Origin: Prevotella sp. UBA4330
Lineage (GTDB): Bacteria > Bacteroidota > Bacteroidia > Bacteroidales > Bacteroidaceae
Length of the DNA: 64,000 nucleotides
NCBI GenBank assembly: GCA_002394385.1
Contig: DGTS01000010.1
Location: 11,935 to 75,934 of the forward strand
Direction: 5' to 3'
Part shown: one piece after another, positions 8,095 to 17,215 of the stretch
How positions within the stretch are numbered: the stretch's first letter is position 1
Layout of the letters: every line of letters starts with the position of its first letter
Translations under genes and position numbers: made by a program
The notes under the pieces: model-generated
What the model was told of the DNA's origin: nothing
What the model saw: only the letters and a program-made list of their open reading frames with translations
The model's database searches: none

Positions 8095-10038
8095 TTATTC
8101 AACAGGCACGTCCTTGTAGCCCCAAATGGTTACGCCAGTAGAACTGTCAAGAGCGGTGAAACTTGGAGTCTGTACGTTGTATGGCTCTAATGTCTGAGGA
8201 ACCATTACGCCCTTGTACTCCTTACCTCCTACATTGATAGTGATGTAAGAAGTGCCCGACTTCATTGTCCATGTGCCTGTCTGTGCACCTGAGATTGTGC
8301 CATCAGCATTCAATGTGATGTCCACTGGAGAAGCGTAAGCCTTAGCAGCATGGTCGAGGCCATAGTTGTGAATCAACAGTTTGTAATCGCCAGGAATATT
8401 GGTTGTGGCCACCTTCTGTGCAGAACCAACGCCTGCACTCTTGACGCCCTCGCCAGTATATTCGAACGGACAAGCAACCAGCCAGCCATCCTCGTTCTGG
8501 AACACCTGGTGAACACGCACCTGATGACCTTCACCCTGCTCTTGGAAGCGAGAGTGATAAACCAAATAAGTACGTCCGTCGTCAGCAGCAATGATGCTGT
8601 TGTGACCCTGTGCACGTTCGCCCCATGCGCCTACAGTCTGATAGCCCCAGTCGCTGTAAGCGCCGAAGATGTTAACACCACGGTTGCCATCATTCTCTGT
8701 AGGACCATAATTCATGTAACGCTGGTCAAGAAGTGCTGTAGAGCCCTTGCTGTCAACGTATGGACCATCAGGATTCTGCGAGCGGAACACACGCATCTGA
8801 TAGCCTTCTGCTGCTGACAGACCGCCATTGGTGACAAAGAGGAAGTAGTAACCACCGATGTACTCTATGTAAGAAGCCTCACCTGAAGCATAATAACCAC
8901 CAGAAATCTTCTTTCCGAAGTAAGGATCGGAGGTGTCATTTGTAGCATAGGTTACGTCATAGTCGCGCAGACCTGTCTCCTCATCGAGTTCAAGCATAAA
9001 GATACCGCCACTCCATGAACCGTAGGACATCCACAGTTTGCCGTCCTCATCATAGAACACACACGGGTCAATTGCATTTGGCCAGTGGTTACCATAGTTA
9101 TCAGAAGGATTATAACGTGCCGGCAGCGACTCCTCGCCCAGAACGAGCCCCATGTCTGTACTTGCAAAAGCATCGTTGTTACGTGCGCCACTGATGACAA
9201 CAGGAGCCTGATAGCGATAAGGACCTGTAATATGGTCGGCTGTCAGCATGATGATGCTTGAATACCAACTGTCACCGTTGATGCTGAGATACATACACCA
9301 CTTGTTCATTTTCTTGTTGTATATCACGTCAGGAGCCCACATGTTGCCATCAACACTATATGCAGCACTGCCACGAGCCGACCATGCCATAGCATCGAAG
9401 TTGAAGTCATATGCTGTGCCACCCTTCGTTACCTTTGTCACCTGAGGTGTGGTAAAGGCATCCACATTGGCTGCATTGTTGCTTGAAGCAGTAGCCCAAG
9501 GAGCAGTGAATGCTTCCCATGACATCAAGTTTGTAGCCTTGGCGGCAGCACGATGAGAACCAAAGACATAATAACTACTTGTAGAGGAATCCCATACCAC
9601 ACTTGGGTCGTGCACGCTGACACGCTTCAAGTCAGAAGGCCAGTAAATCTGTGCGTCATCCTCGTCAGAAGCATTGGCCAGTGTAGTGAAAGAAATCTCC
9701 TGAGAATATGCCACGCTATTCATCGTCTGCGCGAAGCCACGAACATAGTAAGTAGTGTTCTTGGTGAGGCCAGAGAGTGTCAGCACCATATCCTTGCTGG
9801 TTGAATAAACCTTATTGTCATCGACAGTAGGATTAGGCGATGTGGAGTAGCACACACCACGATATGTGATATGCGAACCCGTTGCCGTTGCAGAAACAAC
9901 AGCAGAGGTGGCATTGATGGCAGACACTGAAGGATTGGTGATTACCAACGGATTGTTCACCTCTTCGATGTCGTTGCTACAGGCTGTTGCCATCATTCCG
10001 ATGGCAAACAGCGCTAATAGTTTAGATATGTATTTCAT
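8095..10038 (-). CDS. Surface lipoprotein endo-arabinanase (GH43) with FN3-like domain
   Basis: A 647-residue lipoprotein: the signal ends MMATAC with the lipidated Cys at 20. Residues 30-120 form an FN3-like domain. Residues 135-540 form the GH43 propeller, with Asp144 (SVHDPSVV), Asp324 (NAIDPC) and Glu387 (SGEASY) as the likely triad. A distal His lies in GHNSII. A C-terminal beta domain (about 545-647) ends in WGYKDVPVE. The layout matches large endo-arabinanases of the AbnB type. It is probably anchored outside and makes the first cuts in arabinan for the SusCD pair. It is followed by the secreted module protein and the small arabinanase on the same strand. Confidence 0.92.
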   Translation of the reverse strand: MKYISKLLALFAIGMMATACSNDIEEVNNPLVITNPSVSAINATSAVVSATATGSHITYRGVCYSTSPNPTVDDNKVYSTSKDMVLTLSGLTKNTTYYVRGFAQTMNSVAYSQEISFTTLANASDEDDAQIYWPSDLKRVSVHDPSVVWDSSTSSYYVFGSHRAAAKATNLMSWEAFTAPWATASSNNAANVDAFTTPQVTKVTKGGTAYDFNFDAMAWSARGSAAYSVDGNMWAPDVIYNKKMNKWCMYLSINGDSWYSSIIMLTADHITGPYRYQAPVVISGARNNDAFASTDMGLVLGEESLPARYNPSDNYGNHWPNAIDPCVFYDEDGKLWMSYGSWSGGIFMLELDEETGLRDYDVTYATNDTSDPYFGKKISGGYYASGEASYIEYIGGYYFLFVTNGGLSAAEGYQMRVFRSQNPDGPYVDSKGSTALLDQRYMNYGPTENDGNRGVNIFGAYSDWGYQTVGAWGERAQGHNSIIAADDGRTYLVYHSRFQEQGEGHQVRVHQVFQNEDGWLVACPFEYTGEGVKSAGVGSAQKVATTNIPGDYKLLIHNYGLDHAAKAYASPVDITLNADGTISGAQTGTWTMKSGTSYITINVGGKEYKGVMVPQTLEPYNVQTPSFTALDSSTGVTIWGYKDVPVE

Positions 10039-10058
10039 AATGTAATTCTTTTATTTGA

Positions 10059-11951
10059 TTACTCAAAAACCAAGTGACTTCCGTCAACAGAGAAACGAAC
10101 ATAGAAATCATCTGGGTTGTCAACCTTGATGCCGATATAGTCCTGCGTATAATTCTTGCTATTGTTTCCAACCATAGCAACATTTACATCCGCAGTGCCG
10201 TCACCATTATTAACAACAGTAACACTCACCTTGGCACCATCCATGGCAGCACGCCATTCGTCCCAATTTCGGCCTTCTTCCATGCTAAGGGTGCATCCGT
10301 CATAACTGGTTCCCCAACCGAAGTTGTCAGCACGACAGACAGCCTTATGCTCTCCTGCAGCATTGCCCAAAATAACCATGAAGTTATTCCAGTTATTAGC
10401 AAGAGAAGAATAGTTAGTGAAGTTGAATGTTGACTTCTGGTGTGGTATAACCTTGATGTTCTGCGAGAACAACTGAGCGTCCCACATAGTGGAATTGTCC
10501 GTTGCTCCTAATACCTTATCGAATACCACGTGAGCATTCTCTACGAGGACATCAAAGTACAGGTCTTCAGCGTCAATAGTATTGATGCCGATGTAATCCT
10601 GAGTATAGGTTACGCCATCATTGCCCAGCATGTTCATCTTAATATCAGCCGTACCGTTGCCGTTATTGGTGATATAAGCAGTCACCTTAGCACCATTCAT
10701 TGCTGCGAGCCATGCTGCCCAGTCTCTGCCTGCCTCCATGCTTGCCGTGCATGCAGCATATCCTGGATCCCATCCAAAGTTGTCTGCTCGTACCACACAG
10801 TATGAAGCCCATGCAGAATTAGTCAGTCTGATAAGGAAGTTGTCCCAGTTATTGACACCTGCAGTATAACTGGTGAACGAAACAACCTTTGTTTCCTTAG
10901 GAGCAATCTTGATATGGTCTGTATTATTCTCAAACCACGGGGCTGAGGTGTTATCCTCTTTACCAAGTACTGCCGGAGTAGGAACGACATAGGTTTGAGT
11001 GAACGCAGAGAGTTCCTTCACAAGGTTAAAGGTCTTACTAGCGATGACAGGCTTGCTGCAATTATTGCCCATGTAAGTCTTGTTATATACAACAACAAGC
11101 GTCTTTTGTCCCAGTTCCGTGAAATCAGGGATAATCTCGAACTGCAGGTCAGAGGCAGGAATATCCTTGGTAACACCTTCTGCGAAGGTTACTGTGGCTG
11201 TAATATTAGCCAGGAATTCATCAAGGTCTGTTCCGAGCACCACTTCGCTTGGCACGCCATTCAGTGTCATCGCGGTCGGTTCACTATCTTCTATATCAAT
11301 ATTTCCGAACTCAAGGTGACTTCCTTCGCAAGTGAAAGAGAAGTAAAGATTGTCCTTATCCACCGAGATGTTGTTATATTCCTGGGTGTATGTCTGGTTG
11401 TCAGAACCCAGCATTATAACCTTGACATCGGCAGTGCCGTCACCATAATTATAAAGAGTAAGTGTACACTTGGCAAGACTCATCGCCTTTGCCCAAGCAC
11501 CCCAGTCTCTGTTCTCGCTCTCCATCTTCTTTATGAAGTGAGCATCACTTTCTTCTCCGGTGTAGCCAGTACCCCATCCCCAGTTATCGGCACGAAGCAC
11601 AGCATATTCAAAGTCCTTAGCCTCGTTACGAAGGATGAGCAAGTAGTTGAGCCAGTTGCTCGTACCGCTACCATAGTTAAGGAACTGTACCTGGTATGTC
11701 TTACCTGGTTCAGCCTTGATGTCATCGGTGAAAACAGTCCACCAAGGTGTAGTGTTATCTGTATTTCCCAGCGTTGTAGGATTGGGCACAACGGTGATAA
11801 TGTTTGACTCATCCTCTTCGCCGCCACCCATCTCTGAGAGCCATTCGGGAGAACCTATGCCATAAAGGTCTCCACCCTCACAACTCGTCATCGTCAGCAT
11901 GCCAAGCATTGCTATAAAGAAGACGGATGCTAATTTATTGAGATATTTCAT
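10059..11951 (-). CDS. Surface glycan-binding lipoprotein with three copies of the unnamed module
   Basis: A 630-residue lipoprotein: the signal ends MTSC with Cys24. It occupies the SusE-like position directly after susD. Three homologous modules are present (about 55-220, 325-475 and 480-630), each with an N-terminal DN(T/S) motif, NW(L/D/N)N(Y/F) and the hallmark RADN(W/F)GW. The first two are joined by an Ig-like segment (about 230-315, ending ASKTFNLV). A role as an outer-surface oligosaccharide-binding protein follows from position and domain style. It is not recognisable as a classical SusE/F sequence. Specificity for arabinan is inferred only from the locus. Confidence 0.8.
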   Translation of the reverse strand: MKYLNKLASVFFIAMLGMLTMTSCEGGDLYGIGSPEWLSEMGGGEEDESNIITVVPNPTTLGNTDNTTPWWTVFTDDIKAEPGKTYQVQFLNYGSGTSNWLNYLLILRNEAKDFEYAVLRADNWGWGTGYTGEESDAHFIKKMESENRDWGAWAKAMSLAKCTLTLYNYGDGTADVKVIMLGSDNQTYTQEYNNISVDKDNLYFSFTCEGSHLEFGNIDIEDSEPTAMTLNGVPSEVVLGTDLDEFLANITATVTFAEGVTKDIPASDLQFEIIPDFTELGQKTLVVVYNKTYMGNNCSKPVIASKTFNLVKELSAFTQTYVVPTPAVLGKEDNTSAPWFENNTDHIKIAPKETKVVSFTSYTAGVNNWDNFLIRLTNSAWASYCVVRADNFGWDPGYAACTASMEAGRDWAAWLAAMNGAKVTAYITNNGNGTADIKMNMLGNDGVTYTQDYIGINTIDAEDLYFDVLVENAHVVFDKVLGATDNSTMWDAQLFSQNIKVIPHQKSTFNFTNYSSLANNWNNFMVILGNAAGEHKAVCRADNFGWGTSYDGCTLSMEEGRNWDEWRAAMDGAKVSVTVVNNGDGTADVNVAMVGNNSKNYTQDYIGIKVDNPDDFYVRFSVDGSHLVFE

Positions 11952-11979
11952 AATTATAATCTTTATTTCGTTTTAAATC

Positions 11980-13773
11980 TTATTTGCTCAAATCTACAAC
12001 AGGATGTATTGTCCAACCCTTCTGAGAGAAATAGAATGAGTTGTCTACTGTCTCATTTGCAGAGTTTCCTACAAGATTAGGATTGTTGTTCAGAGTTGTC
12101 TGCCAGATAGGATAGTACTCATGACCATTCAGATAGGTAGAGAAAGAACACTCCACACCTGAGTCGCCATATTTAACAGCATTTTTCACCGTTGACTTAT
12201 CAGTAGAGAGTTTGTAAGCGCTATGCTGCTTCATCTGCTCCATACGCTCGCTGTTATAGAAGAATCCCCAGCGCTGCAGGTCGAGTCCACGACCATACTC
12301 GCAACCGAACTCCTTTGGACGTTCTACATTGGCAATCTGCTCGAAGAGTTTATCCTTTGTATCGAAGTCGGCCAATGACAAATCGTTCAGTTGAGCACGC
12401 TGACGCACCTCGTTAATCCAGTTGATAGCGCGCTGTGTAGGACCATTAATCTCATTCTCACACTCAGCGGCACGCAACAGCACGTCAGAGTAGCGCATCA
12501 GTCGGAGGTTGATACCGCACTTCAGACCTACAACAACCGTGCTGTAAAGACCAGTACGCATGTTGGTCCACTTAGCAATAGGCAGACCGCCATTATTGTT
12601 GTTTGTCACAACGGGAGCGTCTTCAGTCATTGTTGTATTATAGCATACATTGCCCAATGTTCCGAGTTCGCTCTTATATGTATCCCAGTCAGCCTCATAA
12701 GTGCCGATAGTCCAATAGAGACGTGGGTCAAGACGACCGTTCTTCGTCTTATCGCCATCTACAAAGAGGTGATAGAGCCAAGGAGCAGCAGAAAGGTCAG
12801 CCCAACCACCGAAATCGCCAGGACCGAAGTTACTCTCTACAGCATGACCCTGAGAAGCGTTCTTGCTGATGTTGACAGGTGTCCACTCATCGTCAGGACC
12901 CTGAGTGCCATAATCCAGGAACTGCACCTCGAAAAGACTCTCGGCGTTGTTCTCGTAAGCACTACCCTCACGGAAGTTGTCACCGTAATTGCTCATCAGT
13001 TTATACTCGCCGAACTCCTTGTTGATGATTCTCTCCAGCAAGGGGAGAGCTTCGCTATACTTATGACGCTGCATCAAAGCACGAGCATAGAAACCTGCTG
13101 CAGCACCTTTCGTAGCACGGCCCTTTGCCCATTCGCCGCCTTCAGTCTTAGAAGGGAGCAATGACAACGCTTCAGCGAAGTCTGCCTCCACCTGGTCCAT
13201 AACACGGTCATACTGCTCGAACGCAGATGCATCGCCTTCAGAAACGTTAGAAGCATAAAGACCGTCGAGTGAAGAATACTCGTTATAGTCCAGAATCAAA
13301 GCAGGGTTCTGATAGTATCCTGCCAGATTATAGTATGCAAGACCGCGGATAAAGAGAGCCTGTCCCTTGATACGCTGCTTGGCAGTTGAAAGGCTTGCCT
13401 CCTCATTACATTTTGTAATAACGAAGTTGCAGATATTAATTACATAGTACCAGTCACGCCAAGACCAGAGAGCATATATCTCGTCTGTTGTTGACGGGCT
13501 CAGTTTATCAGCCAGATAATAACCCCATCCCTGAGCAGAGTTCCAAACCTCGTCACCGCGAACAGCGTCGAGTGTATATCCCACGCGGGCAAAAGTACCC
13601 TCCATGCGGATGTGGTGATAGCAAGCAATCACTGCCTCCTCTAAGTCATCAACAGTATTGCCGAAAGTGCCTGTTGTCGGCTGGTTGGGGTTAGTCACCT
13701 CCAACTTATCGCTACATGATGTCAGCATGCAGATGCCCAACATCAGGGCAAGTGAAATTTTATATAGTTTCAT
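11980..13773 (-). CDS. SusD-like outer-membrane lipoprotein of the arabinan PUL
   Basis: A 597-residue SusD/RagB-family lipoprotein that caps the SusC channel and binds oligosaccharide. I start it at ATG 13773 (MKLYKISLALML), not at the upstream in-frame ATG 13848, because 13773 gives a clean signal with lipobox LTSC and has a strong ribosome-binding site. The N-terminal TPR region (DDLEEAVIACYHHIR, QALFIRGLAYYNLAG) and the C-terminal YYPIWQTTLNNNP stretch are family-typical. It lies 20 bp after susC, as usual. The family is certain; the ligand is inferred from neighbouring GH43 enzymes. Confidence 0.95.
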   Translation of the reverse strand: MKLYKISLALMLGICMLTSCSDKLEVTNPNQPTTGTFGNTVDDLEEAVIACYHHIRMEGTFARVGYTLDAVRGDEVWNSAQGWGYYLADKLSPSTTDEIYALWSWRDWYYVINICNFVITKCNEEASLSTAKQRIKGQALFIRGLAYYNLAGYYQNPALILDYNEYSSLDGLYASNVSEGDASAFEQYDRVMDQVEADFAEALSLLPSKTEGGEWAKGRATKGAAAGFYARALMQRHKYSEALPLLERIINKEFGEYKLMSNYGDNFREGSAYENNAESLFEVQFLDYGTQGPDDEWTPVNISKNASQGHAVESNFGPGDFGGWADLSAAPWLYHLFVDGDKTKNGRLDPRLYWTIGTYEADWDTYKSELGTLGNVCYNTTMTEDAPVVTNNNNGGLPIAKWTNMRTGLYSTVVVGLKCGINLRLMRYSDVLLRAAECENEINGPTQRAINWINEVRQRAQLNDLSLADFDTKDKLFEQIANVERPKEFGCEYGRGLDLQRWGFFYNSERMEQMKQHSAYKLSTDKSTVKNAVKYGDSGVECSFSTYLNGHEYYPIWQTTLNNNPNLVGNSANETVDNSFYFSQKGWTIHPVVDLSK

Positions 13774-13780
13774 AATAATT

Positions 13781-13787
13781 ACCTCCT
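13781..13787 (-). promoter_or_regulatory. Strong Shine-Dalgarno site of the susD-like gene
   Basis: On the minus strand AGGAGGT lies 7 nt before ATG 13773. Such a full Shine-Dalgarno match is uncommon in Bacteroidetes and decides the start codon of the SusD-like gene. It lies between the stop codon of susC and the start of susD. Confidence 0.75.
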
Positions 13788-13793
13788 TTAATA

Positions 13794-16700
13794 TTAGAAT
13801 GAGAAAAGAATACCACCCATTATGCTGCGTGCACTTGGATAAGAACACCAGTTGAAACCAGGAGTAAATGTACCGCCAGCATAGTCGACATTATATCCCT
13901 TATACTTTGTGAAAGTATGGAGATTCTGTGCAGAAACGTATGCACGTACGCCAGAAACAACGCCTTTGAACCACTTGTCTGGGAAGTTGTAACCCAACTC
14001 GATGTTGGCAATCTTCCAGTAAGCAGCATTCTGTATCTTGCGGTCGCTGAAGTAGTCGTTCCATCCCTCACCATTAGCAGAGATGTATGTTCTAGGAGTG
14101 CTTGAGATGTAAGTCAGTCCGTCAGCAGAGTAACGATTTGCCTCGAGCATTCCTACTTCTTTATTAGAATAGCCGTAGCAAGAGGTCAGACCATTGTATA
14201 TACCATCAGAAACATGATAGTTCAAAGCACCGAAGGTAGAGATGCTTAAGTCAAAGTTCTTGTATTCCAAATGGGCGCTGAGACCGTAACTAATCTTTGG
14301 CAGACCGCTACCGAGTACAACACGGTCATCGGCATTGACAACGCCATCGTTGTTAACATCTTTATAGAGGCAGTCGCCAATAACAGCACCTGGCTGAGAA
14401 GCGTGGTCGTCAAGGTCGGCCTGTGTACGAGCGATACCCTCGTAAACCCAACCGTAGAACTGACCTACCTCCTGGCCTACGAATGTAGCATAGTCGCCTG
14501 TGATGTATGACTCAGTACCGAAACCAAGAGAGTTCACCTTATTCTTCAGTGTGCTCAAGTTGGCTGCTACCTGCCATTTCAGGGCGTGGTCACGATTACG
14601 ATAAGTTGCAGAGAACTCGAAACCGCTGTTCTGCATAGAGGCAGCGTTCATCGTTACGCTGGTATTGGCAACACCTGCGTTGGCGGGAACGGGCACACCG
14701 TAGAGCAGTTCAGTTGACTTGTTCATATACCACTCGGCAGTGAACTCCAAGCGGTTGTTCCACATAGCGAGATCAATACCGATGTTTGTGGTCTTCTTCT
14801 TCTCCCATGCGATATTGCTGTTAACGAACTCCTCGATAGAAGAACCTACTACAGGATTGTTGCCGAAACTATAGGTCATGTAACCGCGGCGCATTGTTGC
14901 CTGATAAGCATATTCACCGATGTTCTCATTACCAAGTTCACCATAACTGGCACGTACCTTAAACATGTTTACGATATTACGGTCGATGGGGAAGAAATTT
15001 TCCTTATCGAAACGCCATCCTACTGAAACTGAAGGGAATGTACCCCAGCGGATGTTCTTGGTCAGACGAGAACTACCGTCACGACGGAGGATGAACGAGA
15101 ACAGATACTTAGCGTCGTAGTCATAAATCAAACGGCCGATGAAAGAAGTGAGAGCGTGCTTGTACTCAAACGAACTAGCATCGCGAGTCTCAGCATTCTG
15201 CAACTGCAGGAAGTATGGTTCAGGAAGGTTCATGCCCCATCCGTGCAGTTCATCGGTATTCTCCTCTTCATAGGTGATACCACCCAAGAGATTTACATGA
15301 TGCAAACCGAAGTTGCCGTCCCATGTCAGAGTGTTCTCAACAAGGAAGTCAGAATAGGTACGCTTGTCCTTAGACAGGCGCTCGTTGCTCTTGTCAAGAT
15401 ATACACGGCGGCTCTGAATCCATGCAGATACCCAAGTCTTATCCTGTGCAACCGTCTTGCTGTAAGAAAGATTCAATTTGTAGTTCAGTTTGTGGCTCTT
15501 GGTTTCCAGGCCAATCATCTTAAGCAAGTCAACATCAGCAGAACCCGTGCCAACCACGCGGTCAACGATGGTGTTACGAGTCAGCAAATTATTAACCAGC
15601 AAGGGGTTAGATGCCGAGATATCACCATGAAGATCATCATAGTAAACACCATATCCATATGCATCATATGAGAAATTCTTTGCAGAACTTACCTTATCAT
15701 CCAAATACCATGTAGACTCATCGTATGCCTTGATGGTTGGCTGCATCAGCAATGTTCCACGCAGCACGTTGGTCACGTCACCATACAAGCCCTGTACATA
15801 CTCGTTGGCATTTGAAAGACCCATACCGTCCTGACTAGAGTGAGAGTACACCAGACTGGTACGGAAGTTTATGAACTTGGTATCCATCGTGTTGTTCACA
15901 CGGGCTGTGAAACGCTTGTAGTTAGGACCTGCACCTTCCAGAGTACCTTTCTGCTGGAAGTAGTCAAGACCTACATTATAAGTATTATGCGCACCGCCAC
16001 CACTCAAGTTGATGTTGTGGTTCTGACGGATACCTGTCTTGAATACCTCTTTAAACCAGTCAGTATTAGTGTCGTCGATGAACTGATACTTGCCTGTCTC
16101 GGGGTTCTTGACATAACCGCCAGGAATAGGTGTGCCAGAATTCTGGCATGCAGTAGCCAGATATTCACTATACTGATTGGCATCCATCAGGTCGTAAGTG
16201 CTGCTTGGAATCCAGTCGGCACCGAAGTAGCCCTTATAATCCACCTTTAGAGGCTGTTCCTTCTTACCTCCCTTGGTTGTGATAATTACCACACCATTAG
16301 CAGCACGAGAACCGTAGATGGCACCTGCCGAGGCATCCTTCAACACCTGAATGGTCTCGATGTCGTTAGGAGAGAAGTCACGGATGGTTGTACCCATAGG
16401 AACACCGTCAATGACATACAAAGGTGCTGTGCTTCCGAACGAGCCGATACCACGAATACGTACGGCAGGGTCGGCACCCGGCTGACCGTCAGAGGTAATC
16501 TGCACACCAGCAACCTTACCTTCCAGCATTGTAGAGATGTTAGAGTTTGAAACACGCTTCATCTCTTCGGCGTTCACGATAGACACAGAACCAGTCAGGT
16601 CGGCCTTCTTCTGTGTACCGTAACCTACAACTACCACCTGGTCGAGAATCTGAGAGTCTGATTCCAACTGAATAGTCTCGATAACGGCACGACCGTTGAC

Positions 16701-16982
16701 TGCAATCTCACGGTCTTTGTAGCCCACATAACTTACTACGAGCGTAGCATTAGCAGGAGCATCAATGGTAAAGTTACCGTCAAAGTCGGTAACACTTCCC
16801 GTCTGAGAGCCCTTCACTCTGACAGTTGCACCGATAAGAGGCTCACCGTCTTGGTCAACAACCTGGCCCGTTACCTTGATGGTCTGCTGGGTCACTGTTG
16901 CCAAGGCAGTAGTAGGACAGAAAGAGAGTCCTCCTGTTACCCCAAGGCACAACATCAAAGAGAATAATAATTGTTTTCTCAT
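13794..16982 (-). CDS. SusC-like TonB-dependent transporter of the arabinan PUL
   Basis: A 1062-residue outer-membrane importer. After the signal peptide (about 1-29) comes a carboxypeptidase-like beta domain (36-115; GEPLIGATVRVKGS ... SYVGYKD). Then the plug (VVVVGYGTQKKADLTGS ... VRIRGIGSFG ... GSRAANGVVIITTKGG) and a long beta-barrel end in Phe (ILFSF), as expected for BamA insertion. It pairs with the SusD-like protein downstream. Its start is preceded by a -7 box at 17055-17062 and by twin direct repeats that look like the operator of the adjacent regulator. The family is certain. Confidence 0.97.
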   Translation of the reverse strand: MRKQLLFSLMLCLGVTGGLSFCPTTALATVTQQTIKVTGQVVDQDGEPLIGATVRVKGSQTGSVTDFDGNFTIDAPANATLVVSYVGYKDREIAVNGRAVIETIQLESDSQILDQVVVVGYGTQKKADLTGSVSIVNAEEMKRVSNSNISTMLEGKVAGVQITSDGQPGADPAVRIRGIGSFGSTAPLYVIDGVPMGTTIRDFSPNDIETIQVLKDASAGAIYGSRAANGVVIITTKGGKKEQPLKVDYKGYFGADWIPSSTYDLMDANQYSEYLATACQNSGTPIPGGYVKNPETGKYQFIDDTNTDWFKEVFKTGIRQNHNINLSGGGAHNTYNVGLDYFQQKGTLEGAGPNYKRFTARVNNTMDTKFINFRTSLVYSHSSQDGMGLSNANEYVQGLYGDVTNVLRGTLLMQPTIKAYDESTWYLDDKVSSAKNFSYDAYGYGVYYDDLHGDISASNPLLVNNLLTRNTIVDRVVGTGSADVDLLKMIGLETKSHKLNYKLNLSYSKTVAQDKTWVSAWIQSRRVYLDKSNERLSKDKRTYSDFLVENTLTWDGNFGLHHVNLLGGITYEEENTDELHGWGMNLPEPYFLQLQNAETRDASSFEYKHALTSFIGRLIYDYDAKYLFSFILRRDGSSRLTKNIRWGTFPSVSVGWRFDKENFFPIDRNIVNMFKVRASYGELGNENIGEYAYQATMRRGYMTYSFGNNPVVGSSIEEFVNSNIAWEKKKTTNIGIDLAMWNNRLEFTAEWYMNKSTELLYGVPVPANAGVANTSVTMNAASMQNSGFEFSATYRNRDHALKWQVAANLSTLKNKVNSLGFGTESYITGDYATFVGQEVGQFYGWVYEGIARTQADLDDHASQPGAVIGDCLYKDVNNDGVVNADDRVVLGSGLPKISYGLSAHLEYKNFDLSISTFGALNYHVSDGIYNGLTSCYGYSNKEVGMLEANRYSADGLTYISSTPRTYISANGEGWNDYFSDRKIQNAAYWKIANIELGYNFPDKWFKGVVSGVRAYVSAQNLHTFTKYKGYNVDYAGGTFTPGFNWCSYPSARSIMGGILFSF

Positions 16983-17054
16983 TTGTTAATTGTTTTTAGG
17001 TTAATATTATCGTTAAAGTATTTAGGTTACTATTTTAGTGGCTAGTTTCGTCGG

Positions 17055-17062
17055 CAAAATTA
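17055..17062 (-). promoter_or_regulatory. Promoter of the arabinan PUL, -7 box TAATTTTG
   Basis: On the minus strand TAATTTTG matches TAnnTTTG, 73 bp before the susC start. No good -33 element is seen at normal spacing. Instead a regulator-type repeat begins about 22 bp upstream, which fits an activator-dependent promoter. Confidence 0.6.
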
Positions 17063-17083
17063 GCATAAAAGGTTAACATGCAT

Positions 17084-17115
17084 GGTGGACAAAACGAAAT
17101 AATGGGTGGACAAAA
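17084..17115 (-). promoter_or_regulatory. Twin direct repeats GGTGGACAAAA, 21 bp apart
   Basis: GGTGGACAAAA occurs at 17084-17094 and again at 17105-17115, exactly 21 bp (two helical turns) apart. It lies just upstream of the susC -7 box. AraC-type DNA-binding domains often use direct repeats in helical phase, and the gene immediately upstream encodes such a domain. A regulator operator is the best explanation, by inference. Confidence 0.6.
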
Positions 17116-17215
17116 TGCTTTAATAGTGTAAAATACCCACTTTTTTAACATCTTCGGTGTCATTTGCAACTTTACGGCGCATCAAAAGACCTATTTCTTG
17201 ACACCTCTGCCAATC

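Noticed and set aside
13774..13848. SusD-like protein start at ATG 13848
   Set aside because: It would put 25 non-signal residues before the lipoprotein signal and overlap susC. The Shine-Dalgarno at 13781-13787 points to 13773.
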